Shown: positions 18,491-27,667, counted from the stretch's first letter. The stretch is 64,000 nucleotides of DNA from Actinomadura hallensis (GCF_006716765.1 NZ_VFPO01000001.1:1054001-1118000), one strand, 5' to 3'. The notes: generated from the letters alone by a model not told the origin. Translations and numbers: made by a program.

Positions 18491-19779
18491 GACTGGCGTA
18501 CCTGCCTTTCCAGGTCGTCGAGGACGTCGCTGAGGGCGATGAGCCCGGCGTCGTCCAAAGGTTCAGGACCGTACAGCGCCGCGCCGACGTACGTCTCGTC
18601 GTAGGGGGTGCGGCGGGCGACCGCGGCCACGATCTCCTGCGCGGCGGACGGGTCCTGCGCGCTGCTGCGGGGAAGCCCGAGCAGCGGGACGAGACGTTCG
18701 CGCGCCCCCGAGCGGAGCGCGTCCGAGGCCCGGTCGCGGGCGTGTCCCGCGCGGTAGAGGCGGGCGCGCCCCTCCACCGTCTCGGCGGAGCGTACGACGA
18801 CCGGCAGCGCCTCCGCCACGACGGGCCCGAGGCGCCGGGACCGCCACAGGGCCACCAGCACCACGGCCACCAGCAGCTGGAGGAGGAACAGCTTGACGCC
18901 GAACGGCAGCAGATCGGTGAGCGACTGCTGGCCCGCTCCCGCCCCCTCCCTCGGGATGTCCGGAACCAGCCACACCACCGACGTGTCCGCCCCGGCGGAG
19001 CCGGGGCTGTTCGAGTTGGTGCCGAGCAGGTTCATGGCGAGGGCCGCGTTGCCCTCCTCGGTCAGGCGCCGGTTCGTCAGGGGAGCGGCGGAGCCGAGCA
19101 CGGTGACGGTCTTGGTCCCGTGCCGCACCTGCACCAGCCTCGGCCTGTCGTGCTCGGTCATGTAGCACGTCGTCACGGCGCCCGTCACGGAGGCCGTCAC
19201 GCGGTAGGTCTCCGACTCGTGGAGGGCGACGGCCCCCGCGAGCGTGGCGGCCTGCAAGGGGCAGCCCGGCTCGTCGGCTTCCTCGAAGGTGGTGCCGTCC
19301 TTGCGGATGCGCGGGGCCAGGTCGGCCAGGGCGAACGACGTGGGCCGCACCAGGACGAGGTCGACCTGCGCGCCGGCCAGGCGCGTCAGGTCCTCACCGG
19401 TGAGCCGCTCGGTGCGGGTCACCACCATGACCGTCCCCGGGCCGGACTTGCTCACGGCCTCGTCGGCGTTCCTGGCAACGTCCACCGGCGTCCCGTTCTG
19501 ACGCAGGATCTCCGCGAGGGCCCGGCTTCCGTCCTGCTTGGGCGACGTCGGGTCGAGCGCCTGGGGCGAGGTCGAGGGCCGCAGCGCCGCAAGGATCACC
19601 GCGACCACGACCATCGCGAGGATCACCGCGACCACGCCGCGGGCCGACCGCCAGCGGCGACCCGCGACCTGCCGCGCCGACGGCTCGGACGACTGCCCGC
19701 CCCGCCCGGCCTGGGCGCCCGGCCCGTTCGCCGTGTTCGTGTCCGCCGGTGCGCCCTGGGGCGGCGTCTGCGTCACCAT
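18487..19779 (-). CDS. DUF4350 domain membrane protein
   Basis: 430 aa. Low-complexity cytoplasmic N-terminus (1-45), a membrane segment at about 48-66 (GVVAVILAMVVVAVILAAL), an extracytoplasmic DUF4350 domain containing DPTSPKQDGSRALAEILRQ and a pair of Cys (GCPL, TCYM), then a second membrane segment around 300 (FLLQLLVAVVLVALW) and a helical cytoplasmic tail. It overlaps the upstream DUF4129 gene by 7 nt and the moxR start by 4 nt. Function unknown; always found with MoxR/DUF58 in actinobacteria. Confidence 0.82.
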   Translation of the reverse strand: MVTQTPPQGAPADTNTANGPGAQAGRGGQSSEPSARQVAGRRWRSARGVVAVILAMVVVAVILAALRPSTSPQALDPTSPKQDGSRALAEILRQNGTPVDVARNADEAVSKSGPGTVMVVTRTERLTGEDLTRLAGAQVDLVLVRPTSFALADLAPRIRKDGTTFEEADEPGCPLQAATLAGAVALHESETYRVTASVTGAVTTCYMTEHDRPRLVQVRHGTKTVTVLGSAAPLTNRRLTEEGNAALAMNLLGTNSNSPGSAGADTSVVWLVPDIPREGAGAGQQSLTDLLPFGVKLFLLQLLVAVVLVALWRSRRLGPVVAEALPVVVRSAETVEGRARLYRAGHARDRASDALRSGARERLVPLLGLPRSSAQDPSAAQEIVAAVARRTPYDETYVGAALYGPEPLDDAGLIALSDVLDDLERQVRQS

Positions 19780-20519
19780 CGCGGGCCTCCGTCCTCACCG
19801 GTTGCCGCAAGCGTGAGGTCGTCGCCTTCCAGGGAGTCTTCCAGGGGTCTGGGCCGCGCCGCCTGCAGCCGCTCGTCGAGGTCCTTGAGCCGCGCGTACC
19901 CCTCGGCGGTGCCGGGACGGTCGCCGTACCACACGTCGTCGAAGATCCGGACTCCGGCGCGCAGGTCCCCGGCCAGCTCCGGCACCGCCTCGCCGGCCTC
20001 TTCCGCCAGCTCGTCGGCGGTGCGCCCGGGACGCGCCGACAGCACCGCGCGCTCCTCGAGATCGCGGGCGATCGCGCGGAGCCGCTCGCGGACGGCGCGG
20101 GCCCACTCCCCGGCCGCCGCGTGGCGCTCCGCCGCCTCCCGGTGGCCGAGCGCCGTCGACGGCTCGTCCTCGAGCAGGGCGTCCCGCCTGGAGCGCGGGT
20201 TCCGGCGGCCCCACATCAGCCAGACGACCAGCCCGACCGCGACCGCCAGCACGATGATGATCACGATCACCGACACGAGGCCGCTGCCGCTGCCCTGCGA
20301 CTCGGGCCCGGGGGACCTGCTGAGCAGGTCCTGCAGCCACTCGGAGAAGTCGTCCCAGACGCGCTCGATCCAGGACGGCTCGTCGCGCCGGTAGACCTGC
20401 TTCTCCAGTTCGCGGCGGGCCGCCTCGCGGGCCTCGTCGCGCCCCACCGGATCGAGCGACCCGAGGACCGGCGCAGTGAACATGGGCAACATGGGTGCAG
20501 TGAATATGGGCATGGTCAC
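19773..20519 (-). CDS. DUF4129 domain membrane protein
   Basis: 248 aa. The N-terminus has a near-duplicate MPIFTAP / MPMFTAPV segment, then a charged helix (REAARRELEKQVYRRDEPSWIERVWDDF), one membrane segment at about 80-101 (VSVIVIIIVLAVAVGLVVWLMW) and a cytoplasmic DUF4129 region with AGEWARAVRERLRAIARDLEERAVL and GRTADELAEEA. In other bacteria DUF4129 sits at the C-terminus of transglutaminase-like proteins of MoxR clusters; here it is stand-alone. The GTG start overlaps the upstream stop (GTGA). Confidence 0.82.
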   Translation of the reverse strand: MTMPIFTAPMLPMFTAPVLGSLDPVGRDEAREAARRELEKQVYRRDEPSWIERVWDDFSEWLQDLLSRSPGPESQGSGSGLVSVIVIIIVLAVAVGLVVWLMWGRRNPRSRRDALLEDEPSTALGHREAAERHAAAGEWARAVRERLRAIARDLEERAVLSARPGRTADELAEEAGEAVPELAGDLRAGVRIFDDVWYGDRPGTAEGYARLKDLDERLQAARPRPLEDSLEGDDLTLAATGEDGGPRW

Positions 20520-21763
20520 CGGTTCGCCCCCGTTCCCGGACCCGTCGGCTGGAGGCCCGTCCGCCACAGTTCGATGAACCCGTCGTCCCCTTGTGGCTCC
20601 CGCGCGCCGCCCGACTGGCCGGTGTCGGCCGTCTCCTGCACGGCGACCGGGAGGGCCGGCGTGGCCGAGGCGCCCGGTGCGGTGCCCGGAAGCCCTCGCA
20701 CGCGCAGTTCCAGGTCGAAGCCCTCGCGACGCATGCGCCGGTCCATGTAGAGCAGCGCGATGACGCCGGCGTCGAAGGGCAGCACCACCGACCAGCTCAC
20801 GATCCGCCCGAGGGTGTCCACCGCGAGCGCGGCCATCGTCGAGTCGGCTCCGGACGAGTCGCCGAAGAAGACCAGCTGCACGAACAGGAAGGGGATCCGC
20901 AAGGCGAAGAAGCCCATGAACACGGTGATGAGCAAAGCCGCCAGGAGCGTCCCGCACGTGCGGAACCACCGGCCCTTGGACAGGGTCACCGCGCGTCGGA
21001 GCGCGCCCGCCACGGTCTCCCGCTCCAGGACGACCACGGGGACGGCCAAGACGAACAGGATGTAGAGCCACACCATCAGCCCGATGCCGACGGGGAAGCC
21101 CACCACGGCCGCAGCCGCACTGAGACCCGGGTTCGCGTCGGCGGCGATCAGCAGGAGGAACGGCACGACCGGCAGGACCAGTGCGCCCATCGAGATGCCC
21201 ATGACGGCGGCCGAGGTGGTGACAAGGCGGCCGAACCTGGGACGGGCGTCCCGCCAGGCCTGTTTGGGCGCGATGGGCATGCCCACGAGCCCGCGACCAA
21301 GGATCGGTGACAGCAGGCCCGCCAGCAGAAGGATGCCGTAGGCCGACAGGACGAGCCCCAAAACGGTGAGGGTGAGCTGCGCACCGAGGGATTCGAGCAG
21401 CACGTCCGGAGTGATCTCCTCGCGCGCCTCGTCACCGATGAAGAAGTACGCCGCGACCGAGCTGGTGACCTGGATCACCGTGCTGATCGCCACCGAGAGC
21501 CCGAGCGACGTGCGGGGACGCCGCCGGATCCCGGCGATCGCCCCGTCCAGCATCTCCGAGACGGACAGCGGGCGGAACGGCACGCTCAGCGCACCCGGCG
21601 CGTCGGCCCCGGCGTCCTCGTCCCGGCCGTCCGGTCCCGGCATCTCGGCTCCTGCGGTCTCTGGCTCTGGCGAATGCTGTGATCTTCGTGTTTCTGTGAT
21701 CTTCGTGCTGCTGCGGCGGGGTCCGTCCGGCGCGCCCCCGGTCCCGGGTCCGGGTCCGGTCAC
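20516..21763 (-). CDS. Multi-pass membrane protein (GlpQ membrane-domain-like)
   Basis: 415 aa. A cytoplasmic N-terminus of about 75 residues (Gly/Pro/acidic) is followed by SVSEMLDGAIAGIRRRPRTSLGLSV, then about six hydrophobic segments, and a soluble tail of about 80 residues. It resembles the membrane domain found N-terminal to glycerophosphodiester phosphodiesterases, but no phosphodiesterase domain is present. It heads the polycistron running through DUF4129, DUF4350, moxR and DUF58. A transport or scaffold role is possible; no direct evidence. Confidence 0.75.
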   Translation of the reverse strand: MTGPGPGTGGAPDGPRRSSTKITETRRSQHSPEPETAGAEMPGPDGRDEDAGADAPGALSVPFRPLSVSEMLDGAIAGIRRRPRTSLGLSVAISTVIQVTSSVAAYFFIGDEAREEITPDVLLESLGAQLTLTVLGLVLSAYGILLLAGLLSPILGRGLVGMPIAPKQAWRDARPRFGRLVTTSAAVMGISMGALVLPVVPFLLLIAADANPGLSAAAAVVGFPVGIGLMVWLYILFVLAVPVVVLERETVAGALRRAVTLSKGRWFRTCGTLLAALLITVFMGFFALRIPFLFVQLVFFGDSSGADSTMAALAVDTLGRIVSWSVVLPFDAGVIALLYMDRRMRREGFDLELRVRGLPGTAPGASATPALPVAVQETADTGQSGGAREPQGDDGFIELWRTGLQPTGPGTGANR

Positions 21764-22139
21764 GACCGCCGGTCAGGTCATCCTGTCACGGGCGAGGTGC
21801 CGTGAATGCCGTCTCCGGCCTCAGGCGTGTCGGTCTGGGGTGTTCAGGCGCGGACGTGCGCGGAAGCCCGGCGGGAACCCCGCCGGTACCGGCCGCTCTT
21901 GCGCCGTTTTCGGGACTCGCCCCTACAATCCCCTGCCGCCCCTCGGAGCACGGGGAGAGCCACGGACGACGCAAACGCGGGTAACCTGGCACGCCAAGGC
22001 ATAACTCTCCCTGGCGAAGTGGGGCCGGGGCATCGCGCTCCCGGGCGCATTCCATCCGGTGTCCCGCGAGGACCGGCGTGCGCCGGCCTGGCGACGGCGG
22101 TGGAGGGCGCCCACTCCACCGAACCCTGACTTTGTGACG
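21764..22139. promoter_or_regulatory. mtrA upstream region
   Basis: 376 bp between the divergent membrane operon and mtrA. It holds an 8-bp hairpin CCGGCGGG/CCCGCCGG at 21868-21886 and a plausible promoter TTGCGC (21899-21904), 19-nt gap, TACAAT (21924-21929). That would give a 5' leader of about 200 nt for mtrA. A lone GTAACC occurs near 21983. No gene is seen here. Confidence 0.4.
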
Positions 22140-22826
22140 ATGAGGGCCATGAGAGGACGTGTACTGGTCGTCGACGACGACCTCGCGCTCGCCGAGATGC
22201 TCGGCATCGTGCTGAGGGGCGAGGGCTTCGAACCCTCGTTCGTCCACGACGGCGACAAGGCGCTGGAGGCGTTCCGGGAGACCCGGCCGGACCTCGTGCT
22301 GCTCGACCTGATGCTCCCGGGCGCGGACGGCATCGACGTCTGCCGCCAGATCCGCGCCGAGTCCGGCGTGCCGATCGTCATGCTGACCGCCAAGAGCGAC
22401 ACCGTGGACGTCGTCCTCGGCCTGGAGTCGGGCGCCGACGACTACATCGTCAAGCCGTTCAAGCCCAAGGAGCTGGTGGCGCGCGTCCGCGCCCGCCTGC
22501 GCCGCACCGACGAGCCCGCCCCCGAGACCCTGCAGATCGGCGACATCACCATCGACGTCGCCGGCCACTCGGTGAAGCGGGGCGACAAGCACATCCCGCT
22601 GACCCCGCTGGAGTTCGACCTGCTGGTGGCGCTGGCCCGCAAGCCCCGGCAGGTGTTCACCCGCGAGGTCCTGCTGGAGCAGGTGTGGGGCTACCGGCAC
22701 GCCGCCGACACCCGCCTGGTGAACGTCCACGTGCAGCGGCTCCGCGCCAAGATCGAGCGGGACCCCGAGCGGCCGGAGATCGTCGTCACCGTGCGCGGCG
22801 TCGGGTACAAGGCGGGGCCCGCCTGA
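22140..22826 (+). CDS. mtrA: MtrA response regulator
   Basis: OmpR/PhoB-family regulator of cell division, wall and developmental genes, phosphorylated by MtrB. 228 aa from ATG 22140 (GTG 22134 and ATG 22149 are alternatives). The receiver domain has VVDDD, phospho-acceptor Asp56 in LVLLDLMLPG, MLTAK and IVKPFKPKEL. The C-terminal winged helix has LTPLEFDLLVALARKPRQVFT and VQRLRAKIE. It is nearly identical in motif content to Streptomyces and mycobacterial MtrA. No clear SD precedes it except GAGGG close to 22149. A 438-bp spacer separates it from mtrB, unlike the tight arrangement in other genera. Confidence 0.95.
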   Translation: MRAMRGRVLVVDDDLALAEMLGIVLRGEGFEPSFVHDGDKALEAFRETRPDLVLLDLMLPGADGIDVCRQIRAESGVPIVMLTAKSDTVDVVLGLESGADDYIVKPFKPKELVARVRARLRRTDEPAPETLQIGDITIDVAGHSVKRGDKHIPLTPLEFDLLVALARKPRQVFTREVLLEQVWGYRHAADTRLVNVHVQRLRAKIERDPERPEIVVTVRGVGYKAGPA

Positions 22827-23264
22827 CCGCGGGCGGTGGCACATGACCTCCCCTTTTCCCTGACGTCGCGTACCATATCCTCACGAATCGTGACAGCGCG
22901 TACCTCGGCAAAGGGAAACCACGGCATCGTGAACCGTCGGCAACGCGCTCCCGGGGCGGCGCCTTCGCGTGGCGGGGCCCGCCTCCCGGCGCGACACCGC
23001 AGTTCAGCAGAACGCCGCCCTCCGACAGGACGCCGCCTTTCGACAGGACACCGCCTCCCGCCAGCACGCCTCCCGGTGACACGCTTTCCGATTCCGACAC
23101 GACACCGGTACTCGACACACCGCCGGGTACTCGGCGACAAGGCGTCACCCCCCGTGACGCCGCCCCACTCCTGACCGCCGTTATCCCCGTGGCACGCCGA
23201 TGACCGTTGAGCACTCCCGCGTAGAACCGCGACCTCCCCGGCCGCTCCTCCTCCCGGACCTTCC
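22827..23264. promoter_or_regulatory. mtrA-mtrB spacer with palindrome
   Basis: 438 bp with no convincing gene. It includes a perfect 13-bp palindrome TCACGAATCGTGA (22881-22893), flanked by two copies of GCGTACC, and the 18-bp tandem repeat described separately. It probably carries an independent mtrB promoter, though no clear -35/-10 pair stands out. Confidence 0.5.
23008..23079. repeat. 18-bp tandem repeat, four units
   Basis: Four diverged 18-bp units (consensus CAGRACGCCGCCTCCCGA-like) at 23008-23025, 23026-23043, 23044-23061 and 23062-23079, inside the mtrA-mtrB spacer. Confidence 0.65.
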
Positions 23265-24902
23265 ATGAACGCCGATATGAAGAGGGTCAAGCGGCTGGCT
23301 CGGCGCGCGCTGGGCGCCGCCAAGCGCGGACTGCGGGGCGCCGTGCGCAGCGGCTACACGCGGTGGCGCCGCTCCATCCAGGTACGCGTCGTCACCTCGA
23401 CCCTGTTCATCTCCGCGATCGTGGTCGCCATCCTGGGCGCGTTCCTGATGCAGCAGATCTCGTCGGCGCTCATGGACGCAAAGGTCAAGGCGGCACGTCT
23501 CCAACTGGACGACGGCCTGGCACAAGTGCAGCGCGACCTCGGCAACTCACCCGGGGACGACAGCAGGCTCAACACGACCATCGACCGGCTGAAGTCGCGT
23601 AGCGGCCCGTCCGGTCTGTACGAGGTCTACATCCGCGACACCAACGAGCAGTTCTTCGACGGGTACGCCACCAACGAGCTCCGCCAGGAGAGCGTCCCGC
23701 CGCGGCTCCGCGAGAAACTCCAGGGCGCTGCCCCGGGCACCCGCGCCTACACCTACGGCGAACTGTCCTACGTCGGCGACCGCCGATCAGAGAGCGGCCT
23801 CATCGTCGGAGGCAAAACAGGCCAGTTCGAGCTGTACTACCTGTTCTCCCTTGAGGAGGAGCAGCGCACCCTGACCAACGTGGGGCGGTCCCTGGCGGGC
23901 GTGGGCATCGTCCTGGTGCTCCTTCTGGCCGCGATCGCCTCACTGGTGACGCGGCAGGTCGTCATCCCGGTGCGGCTCGCCGCACAAGGGGCGCAGAGGC
24001 TCGCCGCAGGGCGGCTGGAAGAGCGCATGAGGGTCCGCGGCGAGGACGACCTGGCGCGCCTCGCCCGCTCCTTCAACGAGATGGCCGCGAACCTGCAAGA
24101 GAAGATCAGGGAGCTGGAAGACCTGTCCCAGGTGCAGCGCCAGTTCGTCTCCGACGTCTCCCACGAGCTGCGCACGCCCCTGACCACCATCAGGATCGCG
24201 GCCGACATGCTCTACGAGAACCGCGACACCTTCAGCGACCCGTCCGTGGGCCGGTCCGCGGAACTGCTGCAGAGCCAGCTCGAACGGTTCGAGGCCCTGC
24301 TGGCCGACCTGCTGGAGATCAGCCGCCACGACGCGGGCGCGGCGACACTGGACGCCGAGTCCCTCGACATGCGCGACCTCGTCCTGCGCGTGGTGGGCGA
24401 CATCCAGGGGCTGGCGGAGCGCAAGGGCAGCAAGGTCGTCCTGCAACTGCCCGGGGAGCCGTGCATGGCGGAGGTCGACCGTCGCCGTGTCGAACGCATC
24501 CTGCGCAACCTGCTCGTCAACGCCGTCGAGCACGGCGAGGGCGAGGACATCATCGTGACCGTGGCCGCCGACCGCGACGCCGTGGCCGTCGCAGTACGCG
24601 ACCATGGGGTCGGGCTCAAGCCGGGGGAGGGTCAGATGGTCTTCGACCGCTTCTGGCGCGCCGACCCCGCCCGCGCCCGCACCACCGGAGGCACCGGGCT
24701 CGGCCTGTCGATCTCCCGGGAGGACGCGCAGCTGCACGGCGGGTGGCTGCAGGCATGGGGAGAGCCCGGTGCGGGCTCCCAGTTCCGCCTCTCGCTGCCT
24801 CGCGTGGCCGGGGCCGAGCTGAGGGGCTCGCCGCTCCCGCTCGTGCCTCCTGGGGCCGGTGACGCCCGCCCGTTGTTCGCGGAACTGGAGGCGCAGGAGT
24901 GA
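23265..24902 (+). CDS. mtrB: MtrB sensor histidine kinase
   Basis: Membrane sensor kinase partner of MtrA, 545 aa. TM1 about 43-66 (VTSTLFISAIVVAILGAFLM), an extracytoplasmic loop of about 140 residues, TM2 about 210-230, a HAMP linker (VVIPVRLAAQGAQRLAAGRLEERM), HisKA with H300 in FVSDVSHELRTPL, and a HATPase domain with RNLLVNAVEHGEG and GTGLGLSISRE. Domain order and length match MtrB. ATG 23265 is the first codon before the basic N-terminus; the SD is weak. The stop overlaps the lpqB start. Confidence 0.95.
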   Translation: MNADMKRVKRLARRALGAAKRGLRGAVRSGYTRWRRSIQVRVVTSTLFISAIVVAILGAFLMQQISSALMDAKVKAARLQLDDGLAQVQRDLGNSPGDDSRLNTTIDRLKSRSGPSGLYEVYIRDTNEQFFDGYATNELRQESVPPRLREKLQGAAPGTRAYTYGELSYVGDRRSESGLIVGGKTGQFELYYLFSLEEEQRTLTNVGRSLAGVGIVLVLLLAAIASLVTRQVVIPVRLAAQGAQRLAAGRLEERMRVRGEDDLARLARSFNEMAANLQEKIRELEDLSQVQRQFVSDVSHELRTPLTTIRIAADMLYENRDTFSDPSVGRSAELLQSQLERFEALLADLLEISRHDAGAATLDAESLDMRDLVLRVVGDIQGLAERKGSKVVLQLPGEPCMAEVDRRRVERILRNLLVNAVEHGEGEDIIVTVAADRDAVAVAVRDHGVGLKPGEGQMVFDRFWRADPARARTTGGTGLGLSISREDAQLHGGWLQAWGEPGAGSQFRLSLPRVAGAELRGSPLPLVPPGAGDARPLFAELEAQE

Positions 24903-26680
24903 CCCGACGGATCACGTGCCTCCTCGTCGCCGCAGCCTTCCTGCTGGGCGGCGCCGGGTGCGCGACCGTTCCGAGCGGCGGGCAGGTCGTGGAGGGCGAG
25001 TCCGCCGAACGCGCCGAACGCGTCGACGACCCCTACGTCCGCCTGATCCCGGTGAAGCCGCACCCCGAATGGGGCCCGGCCCAGATCGTCTCCGGGTTCC
25101 TCGCCGCGTCCGCCAGCTTCGACGACAACCACAAGGTCGCCAAGCAGTACCTCAGCAGGGACAACTCCTGGAACCCGGGCCTGCGGCCCTCGGTGACGGT
25201 CCTGGCCGGACGCATCGACGACCCCCAGGTCATCAAGTCGACCGACCGCAGCGCCACCGTCAGGGTCACCGGCGAGGAGGTCGGCACCATCAGCTCCGAC
25301 GGCCAGTACACCGCCTCGCCGAAGGAGCTCGACGCCACTTTCCAACTGGCCAAGACCCCGCAGGGCGTCTGGCGCATCACCAGCCTCCCCGGTGGCGAGA
25401 AGGCCGGCCTGCTGCTCACCCAGGACGACGTCGAGCGCGCCATGCGCACCGTCAACCTGTTCTTCTACGCCCCTGACCGGCACACCCTCGTCCCCAACGG
25501 CATCTTCCTGCCGGTGGTGAACCGCCAGACGTTGCCGACCCAGCTCGTCCACGCACTTCTGACGGGCCCCACGTCGTGGCTCAAGGGCGCCGTCCAGACC
25601 GCCTTCCCGGAGGGGACACGGCTGAAGCGCCGCGTGCACGTCGAGAACGAGGTCGCCACGGTCGACCTCACCGAGGAGGCCCGCGCCGGCAACATCGAGC
25701 GGATGTCGGCGCAGCTCAGCTGGACGATGCGGCAGCTCTCCGAGATCAAGCGCTGGCGGCTGCAGATCGACGGCGAGACCGTCACGCCCGACGGCATGGA
25801 CGCCACCCAGCCCGTGCACGCGTGGGAGGTCAACTCCCCCGACGGCCGGACCTCGCACGACGAGACCCACCAGGACGCCTACGTCGTCGGCCCGTCGGGC
25901 TTCCTCGGCACCCTGGAGGACGACCGGGCCCAGCCCGTGGTGACCGGCGCCGCCGGAAGCCTCTCCCGCCCCGCCGTCGCCCCCGACTACCAGGAGTTCG
26001 CCGGACTGAGCTCCAACGCGGACCAGGTGCTCGTCGCCGCGCCCGTGAACGGAACGCCCACCCCGCGGGTCATGCTCAACGCCCAGGAGGATGCACGGTT
26101 CACCGCGCCGTCCTGGAGCAGCGACGGCACCCTGTGGGTCGTGGAGAGCAAGGACGACGAATCCTGGCTCTGGGTGCGGCGACGCGGTGAGGAGCCCGTG
26201 CGCGCCGCCCACTGGGGCCTGGGCGGCCGTGAGGTACTGGAGTTCCGCGTCGCCCGCGACGGCGTCCGCGCCGCCGTCATCGCCCGTGTCGACGGCCGCC
26301 CCCAGGTCCAGATCGGCCGCATCGCGCAAGCCCCGGACGGCTCCCTGGACGTCGGCTCGTTCCTGCCCGTCAGCTCGGAACTGCAGGATGCCGTCGACCT
26401 CGCCTGGCGCGACTACAACACCCTCGCCGTCCTGGGCCGAGCCAAGCGCGACTCGCAGACCCTCCCGTTCCTGATGCCGATCAGCGGCAGCGCCATAACA
26501 TCCCTGGGCGTCGGCTCCTTGGGCGAGCCCCAAACGATCGCCGCCGCCCCGGGCGCCCCGGTCCTCATCGGCACCCGCTCCTCCGGCAAGGACCAGGTCT
26601 GCCGCCAGCGGGCGCCCAGCAACTCCTACAGCCCCTGGATCTGCCCGACCCCGGCCAAGGACCCCAGCTACCCCCGCTGA
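24899..26680 (+). CDS. lpqB: Lipoprotein LpqB
   Basis: Secreted lipoprotein that modulates the MtrAB system in actinobacteria. 593 aa. The signal peptide ends in a lipobox LGGAGC with Cys21. A GerMN/sporulation-type domain follows (LFFYAPDRHTLVPNGIFLPV, then QLVHALLTGPTSWLKGAVQTAFPEGT), and the C-terminal half is a beta-propeller-like LpqB domain. GTG 24899 overlaps the mtrB stop (GTGA), giving the conserved mtrB-lpqB coupling. Confidence 0.94.
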   Translation: MTRRITCLLVAAAFLLGGAGCATVPSGGQVVEGESAERAERVDDPYVRLIPVKPHPEWGPAQIVSGFLAASASFDDNHKVAKQYLSRDNSWNPGLRPSVTVLAGRIDDPQVIKSTDRSATVRVTGEEVGTISSDGQYTASPKELDATFQLAKTPQGVWRITSLPGGEKAGLLLTQDDVERAMRTVNLFFYAPDRHTLVPNGIFLPVVNRQTLPTQLVHALLTGPTSWLKGAVQTAFPEGTRLKRRVHVENEVATVDLTEEARAGNIERMSAQLSWTMRQLSEIKRWRLQIDGETVTPDGMDATQPVHAWEVNSPDGRTSHDETHQDAYVVGPSGFLGTLEDDRAQPVVTGAAGSLSRPAVAPDYQEFAGLSSNADQVLVAAPVNGTPTPRVMLNAQEDARFTAPSWSSDGTLWVVESKDDESWLWVRRRGEEPVRAAHWGLGGREVLEFRVARDGVRAAVIARVDGRPQVQIGRIAQAPDGSLDVGSFLPVSSELQDAVDLAWRDYNTLAVLGRAKRDSQTLPFLMPISGSAITSLGVGSLGEPQTIAAAPGAPVLIGTRSSGKDQVCRQRAPSNSYSPWICPTPAKDPSYPR

Positions 26681-26781
26681 CCCCGTGAGCGCGTCGGCGC
26701 TCGGTCGTCGGGCCGCGGACGTCACGCGTCCCGCACCCGGTTCCGCGGCTGCCTGTTCCGTGACGGCGGGCGGCGGGAGAG

Positions 26782-26790
26782 TTATCCACA
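26782..26790 (+). other. Single consensus DnaA box upstream of comF
   Basis: TTATCCACA is an exact match to the DnaA-box consensus and lies about 50 nt before the comF start in the lpqB-comF spacer. It is isolated, so it is not an origin; it may titrate DnaA or regulate comF, or be chance. Confidence 0.45.
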
Positions 26791-26839
26791 GGCTGCGGAT
26801 TTCGGGACGTCCGTGGGGGCGCGGCCGCATCGTCGATGC

Positions 26840-27604
26840 ATGAACTTCTTCACCGACCTGATCGACCTGATCCTTCCCGAGCACTGCGCCGGATGCGGCG
26901 GTGCCCCCGTGCTCCTCTGCGACGCCTGCGCGATGCCTCTCCGAGCGCCTGCACGGCCCGCCAGAGCGGCCGTAGAGGGCCTGCCGCCCCCGTGGACGGT
27001 CGCCGCCTACGAAGGCTCCCTGAGGGCGACCATGGCCGCGTACAAGGAACACGGCCGCACGGCACTGGCCGACCCGTTAGGCGAAGCCCTCGCCACGGCG
27101 GTCCGCGCCGTCCTGGAACCTCACCGCCGCCTTCCACTCGCCCGTACGGACCATGACCCGCCGGCGCTGGTGTGGGTGCCGTCGAGACGCAGCGTCACCC
27201 GCCGCCGCGGCCACGACGCCCTGCGAGGCCTGGTCGACGTGGCAGCACAGAGACTCCACGAGGCCGGCATCCCGGTCGTCGGTCTGGACGCCCTGAAACA
27301 ACGCAAGCGAGTGGCCGACCAGACCACGCTGACCGCAGAGCAACGCGCCGAAAACCTGGCGGGAGCCCTGGAGGCCGCCCCACGAGCCCAGCTCTCAGGC
27401 CGCCAGATCGTGGTGGTGGACGACGTCATCACCACCGGCGCCTCGCTGTCCGAAGCGGCCCGAACCCTCCGCACAGCAGGAGCCGACCTACTGGGCGCCG
27501 CCACCATCGCGGCAACGCCGCGCCACCACCGTCCCCCCACCCACCGCAACAACAGGAATCCCTCCCTTGAGCCTCCACAACCCCTGCAGCCCCGCCACCT
27601 GTAG
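26840..27604 (+). CDS. comF: ComF-family phosphoribosyltransferase-like protein
   Basis: About 254 aa. The N-terminal zinc-ribbon has C16, C19, C27 and C30 (CAGC, CDAC). The PRTase-like domain holds YKEHGR, RRGHDALRGL, RKRVADQTTLTAEQR and the PRPP-loop VVVDDVITTGAS. ComF helps DNA uptake in competent bacteria; in actinobacteria it follows lpqB in a conserved order. ATG 26840 is taken because the zinc-finger N-terminus begins there; an earlier start at 26813 adds nine residues without similarity. The C-terminal 20 residues are His/Pro-rich. Confidence 0.88.
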   Translation: MNFFTDLIDLILPEHCAGCGGAPVLLCDACAMPLRAPARPARAAVEGLPPPWTVAAYEGSLRATMAAYKEHGRTALADPLGEALATAVRAVLEPHRRLPLARTDHDPPALVWVPSRRSVTRRRGHDALRGLVDVAAQRLHEAGIPVVGLDALKQRKRVADQTTLTAEQRAENLAGALEAAPRAQLSGRQIVVVDDVITTGASLSEAARTLRTAGADLLGAATIAATPRHHRPPTHRNNRNPSLEPPQPLQPRHL

Positions 27605-27667
27605 AACCCAGTTTGGCGAGGCGGTGGGCCAGCCAGTGGGAGCCGCAGGCGTCATAGGTCCGCCAGT

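Noticed and set aside
22226-22240. TTCGAACC-like sequence resembling a tRNA T-arm
   Set aside because: It is inside the mtrA coding sequence and no cloverleaf or acceptor stem surrounds it.
22836-23174. Open frame in the mtrA-mtrB spacer
   Set aside because: Composed of translated 18-bp repeats and Arg/Pro-rich sequence, no SD, no family resemblance.
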